DNA from: CAWJMD01 sp963845675
GTDB taxonomy: Bacteria > Actinomycetota > Actinomycetes > Actinomycetales > CAWJMD01
Assembly (NCBI GenBank): GCA_963845675.1
Contig: CAWJSX010000005.1
Coordinates: forward strand, 731,229-795,228
Length of the DNA: 64,000 nt
Direction of reading: 5' to 3'
This document shows positions 42,250 through 50,622 of the stretch, piece after piece. The notes below the pieces were generated by a model. That model ran no database searches, was not told the origin of the DNA, and saw only the letters and a list, made by a program, of their open reading frames with translations. Within the stretch, counting starts at the first letter, position 1. The number at the start of each line of letters is the position of its first letter. The position numbers and the translations under genes were made by a program.

Positions 42250-43418
42250 CGCCCGGCCTCCTGGGCCTCCGCGATCGCGCGGATCGGCTCGGTGTCGGAC
42301 TCGCGCAGCGCGGCGAAGACGACCTCCGCCTGGTCGGCGTCCCAGTCGACGACGACACCGTGCTCGGTGCGCCGGGTCGTGTCAGCCACCGGCACGGTCA
42401 GGGAGATGCCGTCCCCTCCGGCGCTCTCGCGCATGGCCAGCAGGAACCAGCCCAGGTCGGTGATGCCGTCCTGCTCGTCCATCGTGAGTGCCTTGCCGCC
42501 GGCCTCCGCCAACGGGAAGGCGTTGAAGGGGTTGAGCACGGTCGCCGGGGAGAAGCCCTTTGTGGCGATCGCGGCCAGGACCTCGCGCTGCCGCTCGACA
42601 CGTCCCAGGTCGCCCCGCGAGTCGAGCTTGCGACTGCGGGCGTACCCCAGCGCGACCTTCCCGTCCGCCTCCTGGCACCCGGCGGGGATGTCGAGGTGGT
42701 CGGCCAGGGGGTCCTGCATCGCGACCTCGGGGCAGATCGTCACTCCTCCGACGGCGTCGACCACCTCGCCGAAACCGGCGAGCCCCGTCTCGACGTAGCT
42801 GTCGATGTGCAGTCCGGTCGCCTGCTCGACGGTCGCCACGAGCAGCGGCGGGCCACCCTGGGCGTAGGCCGCGTTCACCTTGTTCTCGCCCTGTCCGGGG
42901 ACCTCGACGTTGGAGTCGCGCGGGATGCTCAGCAGGACGGTGGGGCCGGTGCGGGGCCGGTGCAGCAGCAGGATCGTGTCGGTCCGCGAGACCTCCTGCG
43001 CGCCACCGATGTCGGTGCCGTCACGGGAGTCCGTGCCCACCACGAGGATGGTGTGACCCGGGGTGTCGGCGGACGTGGAGCCGGAGAGTGCGTCGACCCG
43101 GCCGACGTTCTCCATCGCGGTCCGCGCCAGCAGCACCGGGTACGCCACGAGGGTCGCCACCACCAGCACGACCACCAGCGCGACGGTCCGTCCGACCCGA
43201 CGACGGCGAGGGCGGGACGGCCGCGTGCGGCCGTACGTGGTACCACGGTCCGGCCCCACGTCCGCGGGGCGGCCGGAGCGCGCCGCTGCCTGGTACTGCT
43301 CCTCCCCGCGACCGGGCGACCCCGCCGGGGTCGCCGCTGGCCCGCGGCGGCGGCGCGCAGCCGGCTTCGCCCGGTACGTCGTCGCGGGCCCCCAACGAGG
43401 CTCGTCCTGATCCGGCAT
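42246..43418 (-). CDS. LCP (LytR-CpsA-Psr) family glycopolymer transferase
   Basis: A 390-residue type II membrane protein. An Arg/Pro-rich cytoplasmic tail (1-78) precedes one membrane helix (about 79-98); the extracellular LCP domain has ILVVGTDSRDGTDI, SRTDTILLLHRPRTGPTVLLSIPRDSNVEVP, KVNAAYAQGG, and the Arg-rich LGYARSRKLDSRGDLGRVERQREVLAAI. LCP enzymes transfer lipid-linked polymers onto peptidoglycan (arabinogalactan, teichoic-acid-like glycans). It could attach the polymer built by the cluster at 49-64 kb, though it is not adjacent. TACCGT 7 nt ahead of ATG 43418 suggests a leaderless message. Confidence 0.92.
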   Translation of the reverse strand: MPDQDEPRWGPATTYRAKPAARRRRGPAATPAGSPGRGEEQYQAAARSGRPADVGPDRGTTYGRTRPSRPRRRRVGRTVALVVVLVVATLVAYPVLLARTAMENVGRVDALSGSTSADTPGHTILVVGTDSRDGTDIGGAQEVSRTDTILLLHRPRTGPTVLLSIPRDSNVEVPGQGENKVNAAYAQGGPPLLVATVEQATGLHIDSYVETGLAGFGEVVDAVGGVTICPEVAMQDPLADHLDIPAGCQEADGKVALGYARSRKLDSRGDLGRVERQREVLAAIATKGFSPATVLNPFNAFPLAEAGGKALTMDEQDGITDLGWFLLAMRESAGGDGISLTVPVADTTRRTEHGVVVDWDADQAEVVFAALRESDTEPIRAIAEAQEAGR

Positions 43419-43425
43419 GGGGAGA

Positions 43426-43431
43426 ACGGTA
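43426..43431 (-). promoter_or_regulatory. Probable -10 element (TACCGT), leaderless, for the LCP gene
   Basis: On the minus strand TACCGT is followed by TCTCCCC and ATG 43418. The divergent gene starts only 71 bp away. Confidence 0.5.
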
Positions 43432-43476
43432 ACCCGCGCCTCGCGCCCGCCGGGCGCGCGACGCGTCGGGACGACG

Positions 43477-43482
43477 TACGTT
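43477..43482 (+). promoter_or_regulatory. Probable -10 element (TACGTT), leaderless, for the LLM oxidoreductase gene
   Basis: TACGTT is followed by TGGCGCC and ATG 43490. Confidence 0.5.
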
Positions 43483-43489
43483 TGGCGCC

Positions 43490-44476
43490 ATGCGCTTCGG
43501 ACTCTTCATCCCCCAGGGCTGGCGACTCGACCTGGTGGGCATCGACCCCGCCGACCACTGGTCGACGATGCACGGGCTCGCCGCGCACGCCGACCAGGGC
43601 TCAGCCTGGGAGTCGATCTGGGTCTACGACCACTTCCACACCGTGCCCGAGCCGACCGACGAGGCCACCCACGAGGCGTGGACGCTGATGGCCGCCTACG
43701 CCGCCAGCACCTCGCGGGTGCGGCTGGGCCAGATGTGCACCTGCATGAGCTACCGCAACCCGGCCTACCTGGCCAAGGTCGCCGCGACCGTCGACGTCAT
43801 CTCGGGCGGTCGCACCGAGATGGGGATCGGCGGCGGCTGGTACGAGCACGAGTGGCTGGCCTACGGCTACGGCTTCCCCAGCGCGGGGGAGAGGCTCGCC
43901 CGCCTCGACGAGGGCGTGCAGATCATGCGGGACCTGTGGCGTGACGGCCGCGCCAGCCTCGACGGGAGGCAGTACCAGGTCGACGGCGCCATCTGCCAGC
44001 CGAAGCCCTTGCAGGAGAACGGCATCCCGCTGTGGATCGCCGGGGGCGGCGAACGCAAGACGCTGCTCACCGCAGCCAAGTACGCGCAGTACACGAACTT
44101 CGACGCCACTCCCGAGACCTGGGCGCACAAGTCGTCGGTGCTCGAGGGGCACTGCAAGGACGTCGGCCGCGACTTCGCCGAGATCACCCGGTCGGGCAAC
44201 CTCAACGTGGTGATCGGCCGCGACGAGGCCGAGGTGGCCGACCGGATGCGCTGGATCGGGGACCACTACCGCCGCGCGCTGCCGCACCGCGAGGACGACC
44301 TGCTCGGGGCCTATCGCGACGGCATGGCCGTCGGCACCCCCGAGCAGATCGTCGAGCGGCTGCAGAAGGCCGAGAACAACGGGCTCGCCTACGCGATCGC
44401 CTACTTCACCGAGGCCGCCTACGACCGGTCGGGGATCGAGCTGTTCGAGCAGGAGGTCGTTCCCGCGCTCAGGTGA
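43490..44476 (+). CDS. LLM-class F420-dependent oxidoreductase, Rv1855c family
   Basis: A 328-residue TIM-barrel luciferase-like oxidoreductase. The start MRFGLFIPQGWRLDLVGIDP and the segments WESIWVYDHFHTVPEPT, ATHEAWTLMAAYAASTSRVRLGQMCT, SYRNPAYLAKVAATVDVISGGR and GGGWYEHEWLAYGYGFPSAGERL are very close to the M. tuberculosis Rv1855c family. These are predicted to use coenzyme F420, which fits an actinomycete. The substrate is unknown. It is followed by an acyl-CoA dehydrogenase gene with its own promoter. Confidence 0.9.
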   Translation: MRFGLFIPQGWRLDLVGIDPADHWSTMHGLAAHADQGSAWESIWVYDHFHTVPEPTDEATHEAWTLMAAYAASTSRVRLGQMCTCMSYRNPAYLAKVAATVDVISGGRTEMGIGGGWYEHEWLAYGYGFPSAGERLARLDEGVQIMRDLWRDGRASLDGRQYQVDGAICQPKPLQENGIPLWIAGGGERKTLLTAAKYAQYTNFDATPETWAHKSSVLEGHCKDVGRDFAEITRSGNLNVVIGRDEAEVADRMRWIGDHYRRALPHREDDLLGAYRDGMAVGTPEQIVERLQKAENNGLAYAIAYFTEAAYDRSGIELFEQEVVPALR

Positions 44477-44484
44477 CCGGTGGG

Positions 44485-44490
44485 TAACAT
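44485..44490 (+). promoter_or_regulatory. Probable -10 element (TAACAT), leaderless, for the second acyl-CoA dehydrogenase
   Basis: TAACAT is followed by 7 nt and GTG 44498. This decides the start: the upstream in-frame GTG at 44480 would place the -10 element inside the coding region. Confidence 0.5.
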
Positions 44491-44497
44491 CGACGGC

Positions 44498-45658
44498 GTG
44501 ACCGGTACCGACTTCGACCTCTTCCGCACGTCCGACGACCACGAGGAGCTGCGGGCGGCCGTCCGCGCCGTGGCGCAGGACAAGATCGCCCCGTACGCGG
44601 CGGCGGTCGACGAGGAGGCGCGCTTCCCCCAGGAGGCGCTGGACGCCCTCGTCGCGTCCGACTTCCACGCCCCCCACATCGCCGAGGAGCACGACGGCGT
44701 CGGCGCCGACGCGCTCGCGACCTGCATCGTGATCGAGGAGGTCGCCCGCGCCTGCGCGTCGTCGTCCCTGATCCCGGCGGTGAACAAGCTCGGGACGATG
44801 CCACTGATCCTGGCCGGCTCCGACGAGGTGCAGGCCCGGTACCTGCCGCCCGTCGCGCGTGGCGAGGCGATGTTCTCGTACGGCCTGTCCGAGCGGGAGG
44901 CCGGTTCGGACACCGCCAGCATGCGCACCCGGGCGGTCGCGGACGGCGACGAGTGGGTGCTGTCCGGCCAGAAGTCGTGGATCACCAACGCGGGCGTCTC
45001 GACGTACTACACGGTGCTCGCCGTCACCGACCCCGACGGCAGGCGCGGCAGCAACGTCACGGCGTTCGTGCTGCACGACGACGATCCGGGCTTCACGCTC
45101 GGTGAGCCCGAGCGCAAGCTCGGCATCAAGGGCTCGCCGACCCGCGAGCTGTTCTTCGACAACGTGCGGGTCGGCGACGACCGCCGCGTGGGTGACGTCG
45201 GCGCCGGGCTGAAGATCGCGCTGCAGACCCTGGACCACACCCGTGTCACGATCGGTGCCCAGGCAGTCGGCATCGCCCAGGGGGCCCTCGACCACGCCCT
45301 CGACTACGTGCGCGAGCGCAAGCAGTTCGGCCAGCGGATCGCCGACTTCCAGGGCGTCCAGTTCATGCTCGCCGACATGGGGATGAAGCTCGAGGCGGCG
45401 CGTCAGATGGTCTACGTCGCGGCGGCCAAGTCGGAGCGCGGCGACGCCGACCTGCCCTTCTTCGGTGCGGCGGCCAAGTGCTTCGCCTCCGACGTCGCCA
45501 TGGAGGTGACGGTCGACGCCGTGCAGCTGCTGGGCGGCTCCGGCTACGTGAAGGACTACCCGCTGGAGCGCATGATGCGGGACGCGAAGATCACCCAGAT
45601 CTACGAGGGCACGAACCAGATCCAGCGCGTCGTGATGGCGCGGCAGCTCCTCAGGTAG
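44498..45658 (+). CDS. Acyl-CoA dehydrogenase
   Basis: A 386-residue flavoenzyme. SYGLSEREAGSDTASMRTRA and SGQKSWITNAGVSTYYTVLA form the FAD site; KLGIKGSPTRELFFDNVRV, RKQFGQRIADFQGVQFMLADMG and RDAKITQIYEGTNQIQRVVMAR follow, with the catalytic Glu in YEGT as in short/medium-chain (butyryl-CoA type) enzymes. It stands 21 bp behind the F420 oxidoreductase but has its own promoter signal. It converges on the cyclase-ATPase gene with a 33-bp gap. Confidence 0.92.
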   Translation: MTGTDFDLFRTSDDHEELRAAVRAVAQDKIAPYAAAVDEEARFPQEALDALVASDFHAPHIAEEHDGVGADALATCIVIEEVARACASSSLIPAVNKLGTMPLILAGSDEVQARYLPPVARGEAMFSYGLSEREAGSDTASMRTRAVADGDEWVLSGQKSWITNAGVSTYYTVLAVTDPDGRRGSNVTAFVLHDDDPGFTLGEPERKLGIKGSPTRELFFDNVRVGDDRRVGDVGAGLKIALQTLDHTRVTIGAQAVGIAQGALDHALDYVRERKQFGQRIADFQGVQFMLADMGMKLEAARQMVYVAAAKSERGDADLPFFGAAAKCFASDVAMEVTVDAVQLLGGSGYVKDYPLERMMRDAKITQIYEGTNQIQRVVMARQLLR

Positions 45659-45691
45659 CGGGCAGGACGGCGACCGCGCACGCCCACTCCG

Positions 45692-48379
45692 TCAGGCTGG
45701 AGGCGCGTGGCGTCCTCCTTCGCACGACTCCGGACGCGGAGGGACTCCTCCGTCGGGGGAGGTCGCCGGGCCGTCCGCGAGGGCGACGGAGAGTGCGTCG
45801 TCGACGCTGGACGCGCCCCCTCGCTCGACGGCGGCGTGCCACTGCTCGGGTGTGGGCTGGAGTCGCACCCTGTCCACCGCGGTGGCCAGCTCCGTCGCGT
45901 CCGGTTCCGGCAGGGGCTGCTCGGCCTGGCGTCGCAGCGCCTCGGAGGCCCCGAAGAGGACGGCAGTGCGCTCCGCGTCGCGCCGCTCGGCGAAGAAGCG
46001 GCAGAAGAGTCCCAGGACGTCGGCGGTCAGGTCGGGATCCCCGAGCCCGACCGCCGACGCCGCGTGCCGGCGCAGCTGGTCGTACGCGTCGTCCAGGCGG
46101 CCGGCTCGAAGCATCAGGGCCGCGAGGTTGATGTCGTCGACGCCGAGCCCCCAGGCGTCACCCCGCTCCGCGTCCAGGGCCCTGGCCTCGTGCAGCATCT
46201 CGATGGCCAGGTCATGGCGTCCGGCGTCGCTCTCGAGCGTCGACAGGTTCGACAGGGCACTGGCCAGGCGACCGCTGTCGCCGCCCTGTCGGGCGATCTC
46301 CACGCTCTCGCCCAGCATCTCGCGCGCCCTGTCGGGCTGGCCCAGCGAGCGGTGGGCGATCCCCAGGCTGTTGAGCTCGCGCGCGACCATCGTGAGGTTC
46401 CCGTCGCGCCGCCAGAAGGCCAGGCAGGTGAGCAGGACGTCGCGGCCGGGCACGAGGTCGCCGTGCTGGAGCATCAGGACGCCCAGCATGTGCAGCGTCG
46501 CCATCAGCTCAGGGCTCTCGCGGCCTGCGGCGGCGTCGACGGCGAGACCGGTCCAACGGCGGCCCTCGGCCTGGTAGCCGCAGGCGTACCAGAACCAGGC
46601 GAGCTGCTCGCACAGACCCAGGCCGACCCGCAGCGCCTCGGGTGTCGGCTCGCCCGCGGTGTCCTGCGCCGCCAGGGACCACGCCAGCGCGGTACGGAGG
46701 TTGTCGAGCTCGGTCTCGATGCGTTCCCGCGCGGCCAGGTAGTCGGCGCCCCGCAGCCGTGGCGACTCGGCGCGAGCGACCTCGAGGTAGTGCTCCGCGT
46801 GCCTCCGGCTGGCCGCGTCGAGCTCCCCGGCGGCAGCGAGCTGTTCCCGTGCGTAAGCCGATATGGTCTGCAGCAGGCGGACTCTCGGCTCGCCATCCGG
46901 GCCGTCGAAGACCTCAACCAGGCTGACGTCGAGCAGCTCGGCGACGTACGTCAGCGGGTCGCCGCCGTCGCCCAGGACGGCGAGCGTCGCCTGGAGGTCG
47001 AACGACCCGCGGAACACGCCCAGGTGTCGGAAGACTCTCTGCAGCTGCGGGGCCAGGAGCGCGTGGCTCCACTCGATGGCGCCACGCAGCGTCCTCTGCC
47101 GGTCAGGGGCGGCGTGCGCCGCCGCCAGCTCCAGGCTGTCATCGAGCCGGGCGCGGACCGCCTTCGTGCCGATCACCTTCACGCGGGCGGCGGCGAGCTC
47201 CACCGCGAGCGGGAGACCGTCCAGCGCGCGGCAGATCTCGGCGACGTCGGCGGCGTTCGCGGCGTCCAGCGCGAACGACCCGCGGACCATTCGGGCCCGC
47301 TGCACGAACAGCTGCACCGCGCCCGATGCTCCGATCGCCTCCTCGTCGGCACCCGCACCGGGCAGGGTGAGCGGCGGCACCGCGTGCTCGTGCTCGCCCT
47401 CGCAGTGCAGCGGGCGCCGCGACGTCGCCAGCACCTGCACCGCAGGCGCGGCGGCGAGGAGCTGGGAGACGACCGTGGCGGCCCCCTCGAGGTGCTCGAG
47501 GTTGTCGAGCACGAGCAGGGCGCGGCGGGGAGCGAGGTGCGCCAGGAAGGTCGGCGGTGCCCGTTCCTCCCCGGTGACGCCGAGCACCTCGGCGATGGTG
47601 GTCCAGATCGCCTCGGTGGTGGTGACCGACTCGAGGGGCACGAAGTAGACGCCGTCGTCGTACTCGCCGTCCACCTGCGATGCCAGCTCGACGGCCAGAC
47701 GCGTCTTGCCGCTGCCACCCGGTCCGGTGAGCGTCAGGAGCCGGACCGCACGGTCGTGGAGCAGGACCGACAGCTCACCCAGCTCACCGTCGCGCCCCAC
47801 GAGCGAGGTGGGCGCCACGGGCAGGCTCGAGCCTGCTCCGAGGCTCTTCAGGGGCGGGAAGTCCCGCGGCAGGTCCTCAGCGGCCAGCTGGTACAGGTGC
47901 TCCTCGCCCGGCAGGTCCTTGAGCCGGTGCGGTCCGAGGTCGACGAAGCGCAAGCCGTCGAGCCGCTGCGAGACCGCGATGCGGTGGGTCGCCTCGGAGA
48001 GGACCACCTGCCCGCCGTGGGCGCAGCCCGCGACCCGCGCGGCGCGGTGCACGTCCATGCCGACGTAGCCGTCCTCGTGCGGGGTGGGCTCCCCGGTGTG
48101 CAGGCCCATCCGCACGCCCACGCGGACGCCCTCGGGCCACTGCGTCGCGCCGAGAGCCCGCTGCCCCTCGGCAGATGCCCGGACGGCGTCGCCGACGGAG
48201 CCGAAGACGACGAAGAAGCTGTCGCCCTCGGTGCCCATCTCGCGCCCGTTCCACCGTTGGAACGCTCTGCGGAGCAGGACGCGCTGGGTGGACAGCACCT
48301 CGGTGTACCGGGGACCGAGTCGGTCGAGCAGCCAGGTGGAGCCCTCGATGTCGCTGAAGAGCATCGTGACCGTCTGCAT
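45692..48379 (-). CDS. Cyclase-domain / AAA-ATPase / TPR signalling protein
   Basis: An 895-residue protein. Residues 1-165 are a class III nucleotide cyclase domain with metal Asp10 (LFSDIEGST) and Asp53 (TEGDSFFVVF); the purine-selecting Lys is Gly49 and the usual Asn is replaced by His in MDVHRAARV, so activity and product are uncertain. Residues about 190-480 are an NB-ARC/AAA-type ATPase with Walker A GPGGSGKT (219-226) and Walker B RRALLVLDNLEH. The remainder is TPR-like helical repeats. Unlike LuxR/BTAD-type relatives there is no C-terminal DNA-binding domain. Its ATG overlaps the stop of the upstream cNMP-binding gene (TGATG), so the two are made together. Presumably cytoplasmic. Confidence 0.85.
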   Translation of the reverse strand: MQTVTMLFSDIEGSTWLLDRLGPRYTEVLSTQRVLLRRAFQRWNGREMGTEGDSFFVVFGSVGDAVRASAEGQRALGATQWPEGVRVGVRMGLHTGEPTPHEDGYVGMDVHRAARVAGCAHGGQVVLSEATHRIAVSQRLDGLRFVDLGPHRLKDLPGEEHLYQLAAEDLPRDFPPLKSLGAGSSLPVAPTSLVGRDGELGELSVLLHDRAVRLLTLTGPGGSGKTRLAVELASQVDGEYDDGVYFVPLESVTTTEAIWTTIAEVLGVTGEERAPPTFLAHLAPRRALLVLDNLEHLEGAATVVSQLLAAAPAVQVLATSRRPLHCEGEHEHAVPPLTLPGAGADEEAIGASGAVQLFVQRARMVRGSFALDAANAADVAEICRALDGLPLAVELAAARVKVIGTKAVRARLDDSLELAAAHAAPDRQRTLRGAIEWSHALLAPQLQRVFRHLGVFRGSFDLQATLAVLGDGGDPLTYVAELLDVSLVEVFDGPDGEPRVRLLQTISAYAREQLAAAGELDAASRRHAEHYLEVARAESPRLRGADYLAARERIETELDNLRTALAWSLAAQDTAGEPTPEALRVGLGLCEQLAWFWYACGYQAEGRRWTGLAVDAAAGRESPELMATLHMLGVLMLQHGDLVPGRDVLLTCLAFWRRDGNLTMVARELNSLGIAHRSLGQPDRAREMLGESVEIARQGGDSGRLASALSNLSTLESDAGRHDLAIEMLHEARALDAERGDAWGLGVDDINLAALMLRAGRLDDAYDQLRRHAASAVGLGDPDLTADVLGLFCRFFAERRDAERTAVLFGASEALRRQAEQPLPEPDATELATAVDRVRLQPTPEQWHAAVERGGASSVDDALSVALADGPATSPDGGVPPRPESCEGGRHAPPA

Positions 48380-49392
48380 CAGGGGAGGTCGTCCTCGCGT
48401 CGGTGCATCTCGGCCAGGCGGCGCAGCCTGTCGAGGTCGACCGCCTCGCGCGGGGCGACGGCGACCCGGGCGGGGGTGACGGCGACCAGCGTCGAGGTGC
48501 GCCGACCCCCCTCCAGCAGGGACCGCTCACCGAGGACGGCGCCGGGACCCACCTCGGCGACGATCCGTCCGCCGACGTCCACGCTGAGAACGCCGTCGAG
48601 CAGCAGGTACAGCTCATGGCCGGCCTCGCCCTCGGTGGTCAGCGTCGCGCCGGCGGGGAGCTTCCGGACCTCGGGGACACGCCCGCCGCGCATCAGCTCG
48701 GAGGACATCTGCCGCTCGAGCTCGCTCTCGGCCGCGACGACGAGGGCGCGCGAGTCCGTGTCGCCCCAGGGCGTGCGGCGGCCGAAGGAGGAGCTGACCC
48801 ACGTGTCCTGGTCGGTGACACCGGTCTTCAGCGTCAGGGCGCCGTCCGGTCCGTAGACCCAGTGGCGCGGGAAGGCGCTGGCGCCCGAGAGCGCGACCGT
48901 CGCCCGCCCGTCGGCGTGCAGGGTGAGGGCCAGCGTCGTCCACACGACGGGGGACGTCCACTGGACGAACGGCGCGTGGCGCACCGGTCGAGGCAACGGG
49001 AGCGCGGTGCGCCCACCGACGGTCTGCACGAACGTCACCTGATCGTCGAGGACCTCGGCCTCAGACCGCAGCACCGGCAGCGAGTACCCGCGGAAGGTGG
49101 CGCCGAGGCGCGACACCCGAACGGTGGTCGAGCCCATCACGAGGCCGCCGTCCTCGCTCCAACCTGACGCGGTGACGCGCCCGGCCTCGACCTCCACCCA
49201 GGCACTGACGATGTTGGCGAAGCGCAACCGGTCGGCGGCCCGCAGCTCCTCGACCTCGGCGGCACCGCGGATGCGGTCCGGCGGCGGGTCGTCGTAGTGG
49301 CTGAACCCGCGGTCGAAACCGCCGCGCAGCAGCCCCCCCACCGACTCCGATGGGATCCACGACACCGACATGACGGTCGCCTCTTGGCGCAT
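48379..49392 (-). CDS. Cyclic-nucleotide-binding protein with novel N-terminal domain
   Basis: A 337-residue protein. Residues about 240-320 are a CRP-type cNMP-binding domain: KLPAGATLTTEGEAGHELYLLLDGVLSVDVGG, then the phosphate-binding cassette VLGERSLLEGGRRTST with the Glu289 and Arg that contact cAMP/cGMP. There is no helix-turn-helix. The first 235 residues are a beta-rich domain I do not recognise, with many Trp/Tyr (GFDRGFSHYDDPPPDRI, FVQWTSPVVWTTLALTLHADG, FPRHWVYGPDGALTLKTG). ATG 49392 has AGGAGG 5 nt ahead and is preferred over ATG 49422. It is translationally coupled to the cyclase-ATPase gene. Role unknown. Confidence 0.78.
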   Translation of the reverse strand: MRQEATVMSVSWIPSESVGGLLRGGFDRGFSHYDDPPPDRIRGAAEVEELRAADRLRFANIVSAWVEVEAGRVTASGWSEDGGLVMGSTTVRVSRLGATFRGYSLPVLRSEAEVLDDQVTFVQTVGGRTALPLPRPVRHAPFVQWTSPVVWTTLALTLHADGRATVALSGASAFPRHWVYGPDGALTLKTGVTDQDTWVSSSFGRRTPWGDTDSRALVVAAESELERQMSSELMRGGRVPEVRKLPAGATLTTEGEAGHELYLLLDGVLSVDVGGRIVAEVGPGAVLGERSLLEGGRRTSTLVAVTPARVAVAPREAVDLDRLRRLAEMHRREDDLP

Positions 49393-49397
49393 GAGGG

Positions 49398-49403
49398 CCT
49401 CCT
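49398..49403 (-). promoter_or_regulatory. Strong ribosome binding site deciding the start of the cNMP-binding gene
   Basis: AGGAGG on the minus strand, 5 nt ahead of ATG 49392, one of the few perfect Shine-Dalgarno sequences in the window. Confidence 0.6.
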
Positions 49404-49417
49404 GCTGCGAGGCGGTC

Positions 49418-49423
49418 AGCATA
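49418..49423 (-). promoter_or_regulatory. Possible -10 element (TATGCT) of the cNMP-binding/cyclase operon
   Basis: TATGCT on the minus strand gives a leader of about 20 nt that contains the AGGAGG site. The alternative ATG 49422 would lie inside this hexamer. Confidence 0.4.
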
Positions 49424-49522
49424 GGGCGATCGCCGAGCCGTGTCCGCGCTCTTCCAGCCCCGTCGTCGGGACCACCGGCACAGCGGGACCGAGCCCGGCA
49501 CCGAGCATGCCCCAGCCTTCGA

Positions 49523-49528
49523 TACCGT
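49523..49528 (+). promoter_or_regulatory. Probable -10 element (TACCGT), leaderless, for the GT2 gene
   Basis: TACCGT is followed by 8 nt and ATG 49537, and would drive the polysaccharide cluster. Confidence 0.5.
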
Positions 49529-49536
49529 CGTGCGCG

Positions 49537-50622
49537 ATGCCCCCCGCCGCCGCCTCCAACCCGCCGCAGGTCCCGTCCTCCAGCGGTGCCTCCGCGTCCC
49601 CTCGGGGCAGGACCGCGTGGCCGCCCGTGTCGGTGGTGATGCCGGTCCTCAACGAGGAGCCGCACCTGGCCGAGGCCGTCCGGCGGATCGTCGCGCAGGA
49701 GTACCCCGGCGAGCTCGAGGTGGTGCTGGCGCTCGGGCCGTCGCGCGACCGCACCGACACGGTCGCCCGCGCCGTCGCGTCGGCCGACGCGCGCATCACG
49801 TTGGTCCCCAACCCCAGCGGCCGGACTCCGGACGCGCTCAACCTCGCGATCGACGCCTCCCGCCACGAGATCGTGGTCCGCGTGGACGGTCACGGCCACC
49901 TGCCGGCCGACTACATCCGCTCGGCGGTGACGCTGCTCGAGGAGACCGGCGCCGACAACGTCGGCGGGATGATGGTGCCGGTGGGCCGCACCCCGTTCGA
50001 GCAGGCCGTCGCCCGCGCGATGAGCAGCAGGCTGGGGATCGGCGGCGGGAGGTTCCACGTCGGCGGTGAGCCCGGCCCGGCGGAGACGGTCTACCTCGGC
50101 GTCTTCCGGCGCTCGGTGCTGCGGCGGCTCGGCGGCTTCGACCCGCGCTTCGCGCGCGCCCAGGACTGGGAGCTGAACTACCGGATCCGTCGCAGCGGCG
50201 GCGTCGTGTGGTTCTCGCCCGACCTCCGGGTCGAGTACCGGCCCCGGTCGACCGTGGGTGCGCTCGCGCGCCAGTTCTACCGGACGGGACGGTGGCGCCG
50301 ACAGGTGCAGATGACGTACCCCGACAGCCGCAACGCGCGCTACCTGGCGCCCCCGACGGCGACCGTCGCGCTCGCGCTCGGCACCGCTGTGGGAGTGGTG
50401 GGTGTCATCACCGGAACCACCTGGGCTGCAGTGGGTCTCGCGGCGCCAGTCGGGTACGCCATCCTGCTGCTGGCAGCCACTCCCGTCGTCGCGAAGGGCC
50501 TGCCGGTGGCCGCGCAGCTGCGGTTCCCGGCGGTCGTCGCGGTCATGCACACCTGCTGGGGTGCGGGGTTCCTGCGCGGGCCCGAGGAACGACTGGACGA
50601 GCCTGGACGGGAGAGACGGTGA
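49537..50622 (+). CDS. Family 2 glycosyltransferase (ExoA-like), membrane-associated
   Basis: A 361-residue GT-A enzyme. VSVVMPVLNEEPHLAEAVRRI opens the fold; the metal-binding DxD position is VVRVDGHGHLP, and the acceptor-side motif is GFDPRFARAQDWELNYRIRRSGG (ED/QxxxRW-type variant). Three to four C-terminal hydrophobic segments (ATVALALGTAVGVVGVITGTTW and others) anchor it to the membrane. The order resembles succinoglycan enzyme ExoA. ATG 49537 is chosen from the -10 element ahead; longer frames run into the divergent gene. Its stop overlaps the next start, opening the polysaccharide operon. Confidence 0.88.
   Translation: MPPAAASNPPQVPSSSGASASPRGRTAWPPVSVVMPVLNEEPHLAEAVRRIVAQEYPGELEVVLALGPSRDRTDTVARAVASADARITLVPNPSGRTPDALNLAIDASRHEIVVRVDGHGHLPADYIRSAVTLLEETGADNVGGMMVPVGRTPFEQAVARAMSSRLGIGGGRFHVGGEPGPAETVYLGVFRRSVLRRLGGFDPRFARAQDWELNYRIRRSGGVVWFSPDLRVEYRPRSTVGALARQFYRTGRWRRQVQMTYPDSRNARYLAPPTATVALALGTAVGVVGVITGTTWAAVGLAAPVGYAILLLAATPVVAKGLPVAAQLRFPAVVAVMHTCWGAGFLRGPEERLDEPGRERR

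Noticed and set aside
45707..48856. A 1049-codon plus-strand frame opposite the cyclase-ATPase gene
   Set aside because: No recognisable motif; the minus strand carries cyclase, Walker A and Walker B motifs in order.
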